From contig NZ_JAVRHT010000008.1 of NCBI RefSeq assembly GCF_031846415.1, positions 1 through 64,000 of the forward strand: a DNA stretch of 64,000 nt, written 5' to 3'. A program made the translations under genes and the position numbers. Under the pieces are notes generated by a model that saw nothing but the letters and a program-made list of their open reading frames with translations, made no database searches and was not told the DNA's origin. This document shows, piece after piece, positions 1-6,970 of this stretch. This stretch comes from Rubrivirga litoralis. Lineage in GTDB: Bacteria; Bacteroidota; Rhodothermia; Rhodothermales; Rubricoccaceae. Each line of letters starts with the position of its first letter. The first letter of the stretch is position 1.

Positions 1-52
1 CGCGGAGGCGGCTCTAACCGAGGGCTGGGGGACACCCGGAGCGCTCGGTGCC

Positions 53-58
53 TATCTT
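53..58 (+). promoter_or_regulatory. Putative -10 box (TATCTT) upstream of the zapA cluster
   Basis: TATCTT followed by G lies 22 nt before the first start codon of the zapA cluster. The same TAnnTT hexamer recurs upstream of many genes here and matches the TAnnTTTG -7 element known from Bacteroidota. No clear -33 TTG is visible. Assignment is by motif recurrence only. Confidence 0.45.
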
Positions 59-80
59 GACGCTGTCTCCTTCGCCGCTC

Positions 81-419
81 ATGGAGCCCGACGCCCCCAC
101 CCCGCCCGACGACGCGGGCCGCGCCAGCGCGGCGCGGCAGGAGGCGCGCGCGCTCGGCCCCCTCCGCGACCGCGTCGAGACGGCGGCCCGCGAGATCGAG
201 CGGCTCCGCTCCGAGAACGCCGCGCTCGCCCAGCGCGTGCTCGAGCTCCAGGACGCCCGTGACGACCGGGCGCCGTCGTTCTCGTTCGGCGGAGACGAGG
301 AGGACGCCGAGGCGCTCCGCAGCCGCGTCCAGGGCTTTATCGACACCATCGACGCCGCCCTCCGCACGGGCGGCGACGGCACCGCGGACGCCGTGCCCGA
401 GACGCCCGGAGAGGAATGA
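81..419 (+). CDS. Small coiled-coil protein upstream of zapA (ZapB-like in position)
   Basis: This encodes a 112-residue hydrophilic protein. Residues about 25-65 have heptad-like Leu/Ala/Glu/Arg spacing (REIERLRSENAALAQRVLEL), a classic coiled coil, followed by an acidic tail. An upstream in-frame ATG at 48 exists, but the ATG at 81 places the coiled coil normally and lies 22 nt after a -10-like TATCTT. The stop overlaps the start of zapA (ATGA), so the two are translationally coupled. The position suggests a partner of the divisome protein ZapA, in the role ZapB plays elsewhere, but there is no recognisable family signature. Function is inferred from context only. Confidence 0.75.
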   Translation: MEPDAPTPPDDAGRASAARQEARALGPLRDRVETAAREIERLRSENAALAQRVLELQDARDDRAPSFSFGGDEEDAEALRSRVQGFIDTIDAALRTGGDGTADAVPETPGEE

Positions 420-769
420 GCGCGTCGCAGCCCGTCTCGATCCGCGTCCGCATTCTGGACCGCGACTATCCGCTCCGCGTGGCGCCGGGCGACGAGGACT
501 ACACGCTCCACCTGGCCCAGCGGGTCGACGAGCGGCTCCGGCGGCTCCGGGCGCAGCTCCCGTCGCAGCCCGACCTGACGCACGCGGTCCTCGCGGCGCT
601 CGCGCTCGCCGAGGAGCTCTACGCCGCCCGCGCCGAGACCGACCGCCTGCGGGCGCGCGTCGAGTTGGAGTCGGCCGCCCTCGCCGACCGACTCGACGCC
701 GCGCTCACCGCCCCGCTCGGCGGCGACGGCGCGTCGGCGGGCGGGGCGGGGGAGAGGCCCGACCCGTGA
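416..769 (+). CDS. zapA: Cell division protein ZapA
   Basis: This 117-residue protein fits ZapA in length and layout: an N-terminal beta-rich globular head (VSIRVRILDRDYPLRV, then GDEDYTLHLAQRVDERLR) and a C-terminal alpha helix for dimerisation (AALALAEELYAARAETDRLRAR). ZapA binds FtsZ and bundles protofilaments at the Z ring. It overlaps the upstream coiled-coil gene by 4 nt (ATGA) and the downstream membrane-protein gene by 4 nt (GTGA), so the three form one operon. The last 20 residues are a low-complexity Gly/Ala tail that contains a GC-box. Confidence 0.9.
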   Translation: MSASQPVSIRVRILDRDYPLRVAPGDEDYTLHLAQRVDERLRRLRAQLPSQPDLTHAVLAALALAEELYAARAETDRLRARVELESAALADRLDAALTAPLGGDGASAGGAGERPDP

Positions 770-1167
770 CGTCGGTCTCGCCGTGGGTGACGGCCTACGC
801 CGTGCTGCTGGCGGCGGCGGGCGCCGTGTTCCTCTTCGTGCCCGACATCGTGTTCCCGGACGCGCGCGCCGGCGGCCCAGCGGCCCTCGCCGCCCAGCTT
901 TTCGGCGCGGCCCTCCTCGGATTTGCCGCCCTGTGCTGGGCGGGGCGGGGCGCTCTCCTCGGCGGCATCTACGGCCGGCCGATCGTCGTAGGCAATCAGG
1001 CGTTCGCGGTCGTCGGGACGCTCGTCGTCCTCGGGGGACTACCGCCGGAGGCGGGGCCGGGGCTCTGGGGCCTCCTGGCCGTCCTCGTGTTCGGTGCCGC
1101 GCTCTGGAGCGTGCTCCTGTTCCGGTCGCCGCGGCGCGACGGGCCGCCGCCCCGCCCGGCGGCGTAG
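766..1167 (+). CDS. Small four-helix integral membrane protein of unknown function
   Basis: This 133-residue protein starts at a GTG that overlaps the zapA stop (GTGA). It has four hydrophobic segments at about residues 5-27, 37-57, 68-90 and 97-117. There is little soluble mass apart from an Arg/Pro-rich C-terminus. It is probably an inner-membrane protein. Translational coupling to zapA suggests shared expression, but no catalytic motif or named family is recognised. Confidence 0.75.
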   Translation: MTSVSPWVTAYAVLLAAAGAVFLFVPDIVFPDARAGGPAALAAQLFGAALLGFAALCWAGRGALLGGIYGRPIVVGNQAFAVVGTLVVLGGLPPEAGPGLWGLLAVLVFGAALWSVLLFRSPRRDGPPPRPAA

Positions 1168-1299
1168 CCCGCCCCGCCCGCGTGTCCTAGGGGGCGGGGA
1201 GCCGCCCCGCTCAAGCGAAATTCGAGGGGCGGGGTGGAACAGGCGCCGCCTCCCGCCGATACCCTGATGCGCCCGGGAGGGGCTACCCGCCCCGCCCGG

Positions 1300-1510
1300 T
1301 GCTTACCGGCTTGTGGCCACCGCATGGGAACCTGAACAGCGTTAACCGCGGGGGTCCCGCTTCGGACCTGACCATCAGACCGCGTCCCGCTCCGGCGGGA
1401 TTCCGGGGCTCCGGCCCCGGGCCGCGGAAGTAGAGAGGGTCCAGAGGGCCTCCACATTGTCAGACGAGCAAGGTTCTCGTCCACGCGCCGCAGGCTGGTA
1501 CTTCTGCCCC
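1300..1510. ncRNA. Candidate structured RNA in a 644-nt non-coding region (unidentified)
   Basis: Bases 1168-1811 contain no credible gene. Between about 1300 and 1510 there are several nested inverted repeats: a 6-bp stem GACGAG/CTCGTC around 1462-1481, and GAAGTA near 1427 pairing with TACTTC near 1499 to enclose it. On the minus strand the stretch GGTCAGGTCCGAAG (about 1362-1375) resembles the apical part of SRP RNA, but the expected AGCA side of the asymmetric loop is missing. In enterobacteria zapA is followed by 6S RNA (ssrS), so a 6S-like RNA is also possible. No identity is claimed. Confidence 0.2.
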
Positions 1511-1811
1511 CGCCCCGCGACCGCCGTCGCCGGGCGGGACCCCGAGAGCCCCGGGTGTCCGCCAGTGGGCGGACCCGGGGCGCTCGCCGTACGTGCCGTC
1601 TTCCCGCCTGACTGGGGCGGGGCGGTCTGCCGCGGGCGGGGCGGCCTCCCGAGGCCGGCCGACAAACGCGACCCCGCCGCCATCCGAGCGCGCCGTGGTG
1701 CTCGTGAGCAAGGCGGGGTGGGGGAGAGCCTGAGTTCGGCCGGAGGCGCGGATCTGCGGAACGGGCGGGGCGGGGCGCCGATCCAACCTGCCCTCTCTCC
1801 ACCCCGCTCCC

Positions 1812-2708
1812 ATGCCCGACTCCCAGCCCACGCGCCCCGGCCTCGTCCAGGACAAGATCGCCATCGTCACCGGCGCCGCCGAAGGCATCGGCGAGGCCAT
1901 CGCCCACAAGTTCGCCTACGAGGGCGCGGGCGGCCTCGTCCTCGCCGGCCTCCCCGGCGACCCCCTCGACCAAGTCGCCGCCGACGTCCGCGACCAGTAT
2001 GGGACGCGCGTCGAGACGTTCGCCGGCGACGTCGGCGAGCCGGAGCACGCCGAGGCCTGCGTTCAGAAGGCGGTCGACGCGTTCGGCCGGCTCGACGTGC
2101 TCGTCAACAACGCCGGGTCGCTCCCCGCACTCGCTGAGCTCCCGGAGTACCCGGTCGAGGCGTTCGACAAGCTCCTCCACAACAACGTCAAGACGACGTT
2201 CTTCATGACGCGCGCCGCGGTCCCCGAGCTCCAGAAGACCAAGGGGAACGTGGTCACGGCCGGGTCCGAGGCGGGGTGGAACGGGTCGCCCCGGTTCACG
2301 CCGTACGGCGGGACGAAGGCGTGGAACCACGCCTTCATGAAGGGGGTCGCTGGCGAGCAGGGGGCGCACGGCGTCCGCGCCAACTGCGTCTGCCCCGGCC
2401 CCGTCGACACGTCGTTCACGCACAAGGAGGACGGCCCGATGGACAAGGACGCCGAGCAGACCGTGACGCAGTCGACGGCCTTTGGGCGCCGGGCGACGAC
2501 CGAGGAGATCGCCAACGTCTACGCCTTCCTGGCGTCGGACCAGGCCAGCTACGTGACCGGCGCGCTCTGGCTCGTCGACGGCGCGACGACGATCGTCCAC
2601 GGGATGCCGGGCAAGAAGGCGCCGAAGGACGTCCAGCAGGAGCCGGCCGGCGTCCTCACCCTCCGGTTCCAGCGCCACTCCGACCCCGCGGCGGTCCCGG
2701 CGAGCTAG
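1812..2708 (+). CDS. SDR-family NAD(P)-dependent oxidoreductase
   Basis: This 298-residue classical short-chain dehydrogenase has the Rossmann motif TGAAEGIG near residue 21, the NNAG motif near 98, and the catalytic YGGTK (Tyr-x3-Lys) near 165 with Ser/Asn residues upstream. The substrate cannot be read from the sequence. The C-terminal 40 residues extend beyond the usual SDR end and are Pro/Lys rich. A GC-box hairpin follows directly after the stop and may end transcription. The gene stands alone between a long non-coding region and a PEBP gene. Confidence 0.85.
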   Translation: MPDSQPTRPGLVQDKIAIVTGAAEGIGEAIAHKFAYEGAGGLVLAGLPGDPLDQVAADVRDQYGTRVETFAGDVGEPEHAEACVQKAVDAFGRLDVLVNNAGSLPALAELPEYPVEAFDKLLHNNVKTTFFMTRAAVPELQKTKGNVVTAGSEAGWNGSPRFTPYGGTKAWNHAFMKGVAGEQGAHGVRANCVCPGPVDTSFTHKEDGPMDKDAEQTVTQSTAFGRRATTEEIANVYAFLASDQASYVTGALWLVDGATTIVHGMPGKKAPKDVQQEPAGVLTLRFQRHSDPAAVPAS

Positions 2709-2710
2709 CC

Positions 2711-2740
2711 CCGCCCCGCCCGGAGCTTCGGGCGGGGCGG
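2711..2740 (+). terminator. GC-box hairpin after the SDR gene
   Basis: A perfect 12-bp stem is made of CCGCCCCGCCCG and its complement, with a 6-nt loop, 2 nt after the SDR stop codon. There is no U-tract. It is one of many places where two inverted GC-boxes form a terminator-like hairpin. Confidence 0.5.
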
Positions 2741-2820
2741 CCCGTTCTTCTCCCGCCCCGCCCCGCCCCGCTCCGCCCCGCCCGCCTGGGCGGGGCGGCC
2801 CGTTCCTCGCACCCCGACCC

Positions 2821-3447
2821 ATGACCCTGACCAGCACCTCCCTCACCGACGGCGCGCCCATCGACCCGCAGTACGCCTTCTGCAAGGCGGCCGCCAGCGG
2901 CCACACCGAGCCCGGCGGCGACCGGAGCCCGCACCTCGCCTGGAGCGGCGCCCCCGACGGCACGCGCTCGTTCGCCGTCGTCGTCCGCGATCCCGACGTG
3001 CCGGCCGACGCGAGCGACGCGAACCAGGAGGGCAAGACGATCCCCGTGGACGCCGAGCGGACGCCGTTCTACCACTGGCTCCTCGTCGACATCCCCGCTT
3101 CGACGACCGAGATCGCCGAGGGCGCCGCCTCGGACGGCGTAACGCCGAACGGCAAGGCGCCGGGCCGCACGTCGCTCGGGCTCGCCGGCACCAACACGTT
3201 CACCGACTTTCTCGCCGGGAGCGACATGGAAGGGACCTACGGCGGCTACGACGGCCCGTGCCCGCCGTGGAACGACGAGCGGCTCCACCACTACCACTTC
3301 ACCGTCTACGCCCTCGACACCGAGAGCCTGGGGCTTGGCGACGACGGCGACTTTACGGGCGACGACGTGGAGGCCGCCCTCGACGGTCACGTCCTCGCGC
3401 AGGCCGAGATCGTGGGGACGTACACGACGAACCCGGCCGTGGGCTAG
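2821..3447 (+). CDS. PEBP/YbhB-family protein
   Basis: This 208-residue protein belongs to the phosphatidylethanolamine-binding / RKIP superfamily (YbhB/YbcL-like in bacteria). Visible signatures are the early SPHLAWSGAPDGTRSF (family consensus SPxLxWxGxPxGTxS), VVRDPDVP (DPD), the HWLLVDIP block, the GYDGPCPPW block (GPCPP) and HHYHFTVYALD near the end. No signal peptide is seen, so it is probably cytoplasmic. The family binds small anionic ligands and the bacterial role is unclear. The gene is followed at once by a palindrome made from two GC-boxes. Confidence 0.9.
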   Translation: MTLTSTSLTDGAPIDPQYAFCKAAASGHTEPGGDRSPHLAWSGAPDGTRSFAVVVRDPDVPADASDANQEGKTIPVDAERTPFYHWLLVDIPASTTEIAEGAASDGVTPNGKAPGRTSLGLAGTNTFTDFLAGSDMEGTYGGYDGPCPPWNDERLHHYHFTVYALDTESLGLGDDGDFTGDDVEAALDGHVLAQAEIVGTYTTNPAVG

Positions 3448-3470
3448 CCGCCCCGCCCGGGCGGGGCGGC
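3447..3470. terminator. 24-bp perfect palindrome of two GC-boxes
   Basis: Two face-to-face copies of the GC-box form a perfect 12+12 palindrome that begins at the last base of the PEBP stop codon. It ends 2 nt before a TATCCT -10 box serving the next gene. It could terminate the upstream transcript, act as an operator for the downstream promoter, or both. Confidence 0.5.
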
Positions 3471-3472
3471 TG

Positions 3473-3478
3473 TATCCT
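3473..3478 (+). promoter_or_regulatory. Putative -10 box (TATCCT) giving a leaderless DUF433 mRNA
   Basis: TATCCT ends 6 nt before the ATG at 3485. If it is a -10 element, transcription would begin at or next to the start codon. It abuts the 24-bp GC palindrome, a plausible operator site for autoregulation by the antitoxin. Confidence 0.45.
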
Positions 3479-3484
3479 GTCCTC

Positions 3485-3715
3485 ATGGCCCTCCTCGAAC
3501 GCATCACGATCGATCCCGCCGTGTGCCACGGCCGTCCCTGCGTACGCGGCCTCCGCTACCCCGTGGACATGCTGCTCGACCTGCTCAGCGGCGGGATGAC
3601 GACGGACGAGGTCCTGGAGGACTACCCCGACCTGGAGGCCGACGACCTCCGCGCCGTCCTCGCGTACGCCGCGGAAGTGACACGGACGCACCGAACACGC
3701 TCGCTTGCAGCGTGA
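3485..3715 (+). CDS. DUF433 domain protein (antitoxin-like)
   Basis: This 76-residue protein matches the DUF433 pattern: RITIDPAVCHGRPCVRGLR followed by YPVDMLLDLLSGGMTTDEVL and YPDLEADDLRAVLAYAAE. The domain is a winged-HTH-like antitoxin usually paired with a DUF5615 PIN-like toxin. The toxin reading frame indeed starts within the DUF433 stop (GTGA) but is broken. The chosen ATG gives a full-length domain and sits just after a -10 box. The antitoxin appears intact although its partner has decayed. Confidence 0.85.
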   Translation: MALLERITIDPAVCHGRPCVRGLRYPVDMLLDLLSGGMTTDEVLEDYPDLEADDLRAVLAYAAEVTRTHRTRSLAA

Positions 3716-3851
3716 GGGCGCTCGTCGACGCTCAGCTCCCCCGCCGGATCTCGAGGTGCTCCTGCTCCCCGTCTTCAGCGAGATCGCCGCGGCCTTGGAG
3801 GAGACGCTGTTTGTTGAGGTAACGAGGGACGCGATCTTTTTTGGGAGATGA
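3712..3851 (+). pseudogene. DUF5615 PIN-like toxin remnant, internally deleted and frameshifted
   Basis: The frame opening at the GTG overlapping the DUF433 stop reads VRALVDAQLPRR, the exact beginning expected of a DUF5615 toxin. Coherence is then lost. From about 3750, in another frame, the sequence reads LEVLLLPVFSEIAAALEETL and then FVEVTRDAIFF to a stop at 3849. This resembles the normal C-terminal end of the same family. About two thirds of the middle is missing, so the toxin is almost certainly inactive. Confidence 0.65.
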
Positions 3852-4028
3852 AAGACGGCTCGGCCGCCCCGCCCGTCTTCGCCCCGAATCCGCCCCGCCC
3901 CGGTCGGGACCGCACGGGGCGGGGCGGACCTTATGCGTTTCGCCACCCCGCCCTCGCAGACCCAAAGGGCGGGGCGGGGCGGTCTCCGGGACCGAGCCCC
4001 GCCGTCGTCCCCCGCTTAGCGCTCCCCT

Positions 4029-5861
4029 ATGCAGATCCGTAACGTCGCGATTGTCGCCCACGTCGACCACGGCAAGACCACCCTCGTCGACGCGCTCCTC
4101 CAGCAGAGCGGGACGTTCGCCGCCCACGAGACCGTCACCGAGCGCGTGATGGACTCGATGGACCTCGAACGCGAAAAGGGCATCACGATCATGGCCAAGA
4201 ACACGGCCGTCCGCTACACGACCGAGGCCGGCGACGACGTCAAGATCAACATCGTCGACACGCCGGGCCACGCCGACTTCGGCGGCGAGGTCGAGCGGAC
4301 GCTCCGCATGGTCGACGGCATCATGCTGCTCGTCGACGCCGCCGAGGGGCCGCTGCCGCAGACGCGGTTCGTGCTCTCGAAGGCGCTCGCGCTGGGGCTC
4401 GTGCCGATCGTGGTCATCAACAAGATCGACCGGGGCGACGCCCGCGCCGAGGAGGTCCTGGACGAGATCTACGACCTGTTTATCGACCTCGACGCCGACG
4501 AGCACCAGCTCGACTTCCCCGTCATCTACGCCGTCGCCCGCGACGGCGAGTGCACCCTCGACCTGGAGGCCGACCTCACCGACCTCAAGCCGGTCTTCGA
4601 GACGATCGTGAGCACGGTCCCGGCCCCCGCCGGCGATCCCGACGCGACGCTGCAGCTGTTGGTCACGGACGTCAAGCCCGACAACTTCCTCGGCCCCATC
4701 GCCATCGGCCGCGTCGTCAACGGCACGCTCGCCGTGAAGCAGCGCGTGCTCATGTACCACCGGACCGGCGAGACGAAGGCGACGCAGGTGACGAGCCTGT
4801 TCGTGAGCGAGGGCCTGGACCGCGTCGAGACCGAGACGGCCGTCGCGGGCGACATCGTCTACGTGGGCGGGCTGACTGGCATCGGCCTGGGCGAGTCCGT
4901 CACCGACGCCGACGACCCGCAGCCGCTCGCCGCGCTCGACATCGACGAGCCGACGCTGTCGATGGAGTTCCGCGTCAACGACTCGCCGTTCGTGGGCAAG
5001 GACGGCAAGTACGTCACGTCGCGCAACCTCCGCGACCGGCTGATGAAGGAGGGCGAGGCCAACCTCGCGCTCCGCATCGACGAGACCGAGAGCACCGACC
5101 GCTACCTCGTCTTCGGGCGGGGCGAGCTCCAGATGGCCATCCTCATCGAACAGATGCGGCGCGAGGGCTACGAGTTCGCCGTCGGGACGCCGCAGGTGAT
5201 CACGAAGGAGGTCCGCGGCAAGACGCACGAGCCGTACGAGCGCGCGACGGTCGACGTGGCCGAGGAGTTCATGGGCGTCGTGATCGAGACGCTGGGCACG
5301 CGCAAGGGCCAGATGGTGGAGATGAAGAACAACGGGTCGGGCCGCGTCCGCATGACGTTCGAGATCCCGGCGCGCGGGCTCATCGGCTACCGGACCGAGT
5401 TCCTGACCGACACCAAGGGCACGGGCCTGCTCACGCACATCTTCGACGGCTACAAGCCGTGGGCCGGCCCCATCACGCACCGCGCGACGGGCGCCATCGT
5501 GGCTGACCGGAACGGGAAGGTGACGCCGTACACCATCGTCAACCTCCAGGAGCGCGGCCAGCTGTTCGTCGAGCCCGGCGACGAGGTCTACAACGGGATG
5601 ATCGTCGGCGAGAACGCGCGCGACGAGGACATGGAGGTCAACGCGACCAAGGAGAAGAAGCTGACGAACATGCGCGCGTCGGGCTCGGACAACTTCCTGA
5701 AGATGAACCCCTCGAAGAAGATGAGCCTGGAGGAGGCCATCGAGTTTATCCGCGAGGACGAGCTCATCGAGATCACGCCGGCCTCGATGCGGCTCCGCAA
5801 GCGGCACCTCGACCCGCACGAGCGGAAGCGGGCGGCTCAGGCCCGCAAGCAGGAGGCGTAG
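4029..5861 (+). CDS. typA: GTP-binding protein TypA/BipA
   Basis: This 610-residue translational GTPase of the EF-G superfamily binds ribosomes and assists large-subunit assembly under stress. G motifs are clear: AHVDHGKTTL (P-loop, residue about 11), the switch region REKGIT, DTPGHADFGGEV and NKIDR. EF-G-like domains follow, and the TypA-specific C-terminal domain includes GTRKGQM and GRVRMTFEIPARGLIGYR. Length is normal. The start is the ATG at 4029, close to the first conserved residues. Its last 41 bp are repeated, with 4 changes, 815 bp downstream, flanking a MNT/HEPN gene pair. Confidence 0.97.
   Translation: MQIRNVAIVAHVDHGKTTLVDALLQQSGTFAAHETVTERVMDSMDLEREKGITIMAKNTAVRYTTEAGDDVKINIVDTPGHADFGGEVERTLRMVDGIMLLVDAAEGPLPQTRFVLSKALALGLVPIVVINKIDRGDARAEEVLDEIYDLFIDLDADEHQLDFPVIYAVARDGECTLDLEADLTDLKPVFETIVSTVPAPAGDPDATLQLLVTDVKPDNFLGPIAIGRVVNGTLAVKQRVLMYHRTGETKATQVTSLFVSEGLDRVETETAVAGDIVYVGGLTGIGLGESVTDADDPQPLAALDIDEPTLSMEFRVNDSPFVGKDGKYVTSRNLRDRLMKEGEANLALRIDETESTDRYLVFGRGELQMAILIEQMRREGYEFAVGTPQVITKEVRGKTHEPYERATVDVAEEFMGVVIETLGTRKGQMVEMKNNGSGRVRMTFEIPARGLIGYRTEFLTDTKGTGLLTHIFDGYKPWAGPITHRATGAIVADRNGKVTPYTIVNLQERGQLFVEPGDEVYNGMIVGENARDEDMEVNATKEKKLTNMRASGSDNFLKMNPSKKMSLEEAIEFIREDELIEITPASMRLRKRHLDPHERKRAAQARKQEA
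5817..5857 (+). repeat. Left copy of the 41-bp direct repeat (typA 3' end)
   Basis: These 41 bases of the typA 3' end, starting CACGAGCGGAAGCGGGCGG, recur at 6632-6672 with 37 of 41 identical. The two copies bracket the MNT/HEPN pair, as expected if the cassette was inserted at, or duplicated together with, the end of typA. Confidence 0.8.
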
Positions 5862-5906
5862 GCCGCCCCGCCTAGGCACCGCCCTGCCCCCGGCGGGCGG
5901 GGTGGG

Positions 5907-5912
5907 TATCTT
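5907..5912 (+). promoter_or_regulatory. Putative -10 box (TATCTT) for the MNT/HEPN pair
   Basis: TATCTTCG ends 6 nt before the GTG start at 5919, consistent with a leaderless transcript. It follows a GC-box (GGGCGGGGTGGG) directly, as in several other promoters of the window. Confidence 0.45.
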
Positions 5913-5918
5913 CGCGCT

Positions 5919-6242
5919 GTGGCCACCCCGCCCCTCCGCCAGATGATCGCCGCCGTTGCCGAGGCCGTTAGGCCTCGGCGCGTGGTCTTGTTCGGCTCAC
6001 ACGCGGCGGGCGGGGCGGGCGAGGATTCAGACGTAGACCTGCTCGTGATTGAGGACGGGCCACTCGATGAGGCTGGCCGGGCGGATGAGATGGTCCGGCT
6101 GTGGGAGGCGCTGGCCCCGTTCCGCGTGCCAGCGGACATCCTCGTCTACACCGAGGAGGAGGTGGCCCAGTGGGGCGCGACGACAAACCACGCCGTCGCC
6201 CACGCGCTCCGCGAGGGGACCGTCGTGTACGAGCGGCCGTGA
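5919..6242 (+). CDS. MNT-type minimal nucleotidyltransferase (MntA-like antitoxin)
   Basis: This 107-residue protein of the DNA polymerase beta-like nucleotidyltransferase superfamily carries GSHAAGGAGEDSDVDLLVIE, the GS-x(10)-DxD metal-binding signature. A third acidic residue is likely in the VPADILVYT strand (IxVxxYT type). In MNT/HEPN systems this protein adds AMP to, and so neutralises, the HEPN ribonuclease. Its stop overlaps the HEPN start (GTGA). The start is the GTG at 5919, 6 nt after a -10-like box, with no Shine-Dalgarno. The pair sits between two copies of the typA 3' end. Confidence 0.85.
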   Translation: MATPPLRQMIAAVAEAVRPRRVVLFGSHAAGGAGEDSDVDLLVIEDGPLDEAGRADEMVRLWEALAPFRVPADILVYTEEEVAQWGATTNHAVAHALREGTVVYERP

Positions 6243-6625
6243 CGGACCACGAGCACGGGCTGGCCCTCCTCGACCTCGCCCGGCGGGATTTCCGAACCGT
6301 CCGAGCGATGGGAGACGACCCCGCCTTCGCCGACGAGGTCGTCGGGTTCCACGCTCAGCAGGCAGCGGAGAAAGCGTTGAAGGCGTGGCTCGCAGCGGGC
6401 GGGGCGGCGTACGGGCGGACGCACGATCTCAGCGCCCTTCTTGGTATGCTGGAGTCCATGGGCTGTGATGTCGATCCGTTTCGCTCTCTCGTCCGCCTGA
6501 ACGTGTTCGCGGTCCGATTTCGGTACGAGAGCCCCGGCCCGGGCACCCCCGTAGAGAGCCGGTCGGTCCTGGCAGACGACGTGGCCGAACTGGTTCGGCA
6601 TGTCGAGGCGCAGATTGTACCGTAG
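6239..6625 (+). CDS. HEPN domain protein (toxin partner of MNT)
   Basis: This 128-residue all-helical HEPN protein has HAQQAAEKALKAWL (a typical HEPN helix) and the GRTHDL motif, which supplies the R-x-H pair of the HI0074-like subgroup. The C-terminal helix ends with EAQIVP. HEPN partners of MNT enzymes are usually RNases, though some lack activity. The GTG start overlaps the MNT stop by 4 nt, giving coupled translation. Reading frame and key residues look intact. Confidence 0.8.
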   Translation: MTDHEHGLALLDLARRDFRTVRAMGDDPAFADEVVGFHAQQAAEKALKAWLAAGGAAYGRTHDLSALLGMLESMGCDVDPFRSLVRLNVFAVRFRYESPGPGTPVESRSVLADDVAELVRHVEAQIVP

Positions 6626-6631
6626 CCGCCC

Positions 6632-6672
6632 CACGAGCGGAAGCGGGCGGCTCAGGCCTACAAGTAGAAGGC
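6632..6672 (+). repeat. Right copy of the 41-bp direct repeat (typA 3' end)
   Basis: This matches 5817-5857 at 37 of 41 positions. In the typA frame it would read HERKRAAQAYK then a TAG stop, so it is a mutated duplicate of the typA C-terminus. It begins 6 nt after the HEPN stop codon. Confidence 0.8.
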
Positions 6673-6855
6673 ACGGACCGCTCCGCCCCGCCCCAGCGGG
6701 CGGAGTGGGCGACGCGGGAGATAGACCGAGTCGGCGCTGAGCTTTGCGCCGCCGGTGTAGGTGTCGCGCATGGCCGCCACCGACGCCCCCCCGGCCGAGC
6801 GAGCGGAGCTCGACGCGGGCCCCGCCCGCTCTCCGGCGTCGCCGCGCCGGCGGCC

Positions 6856-6960
6856 GCGTGGACGTTCGCGTTCCTGGTCCTGCGCATCTTCGCCGTGCCG
6901 GGGTGCGACTGGAACGCCCCGTTCGCCGTCAGCACCTTGAAACGGGGGTGGCGCCGTTAG
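6856..6960 (+). pseudogene. Possible remnant of a membrane protein C-terminus
   Basis: Between the duplicated typA tail and the next gene is a start-less frame reading AWTFAFLVLRIFAVPGCDW, then NAPFAVSTLKRGWRR and a stop. The hydrophobic helix followed by basic residues is reminiscent of the end of YicG/UPF0126-type (TRIC-like) channels. The match is only impressionistic and no upstream part is recognisable. Bases 6673-6855 otherwise hold GC-boxes and nothing clear. Confidence 0.2.
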
Positions 6961-6963
6961 CTT
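6937..6963 (+). promoter_or_regulatory. Putative Bacteroidota-type promoter TTG-N18-TAGCTT
   Basis: TTG at 6937-6939 and TAGCTT at 6958-6963 are separated by 18 nt, close to the TTTG-N19-TAnnTTTG layout of Bacteroidota promoters. The ATG of the next gene is 7 nt after the -10 box, so the mRNA would be essentially leaderless. Confidence 0.5.
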
Positions 6964-6970
6964 CCGCCGC

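Noticed and set aside
1360..1380. SRP RNA gene on the minus strand
   Set aside because: GGTCAGGTCC resembles the SRP RNA apical stem, but the conserved opposite strand of the loop (AGCA type) is missing. Kept only as a weak structured-RNA note.
3833..3843. T-run as an intrinsic terminator after the toxin remnant
   Set aside because: No hairpin precedes the T6 run, and it is part of the residual toxin reading frame (AIFF).
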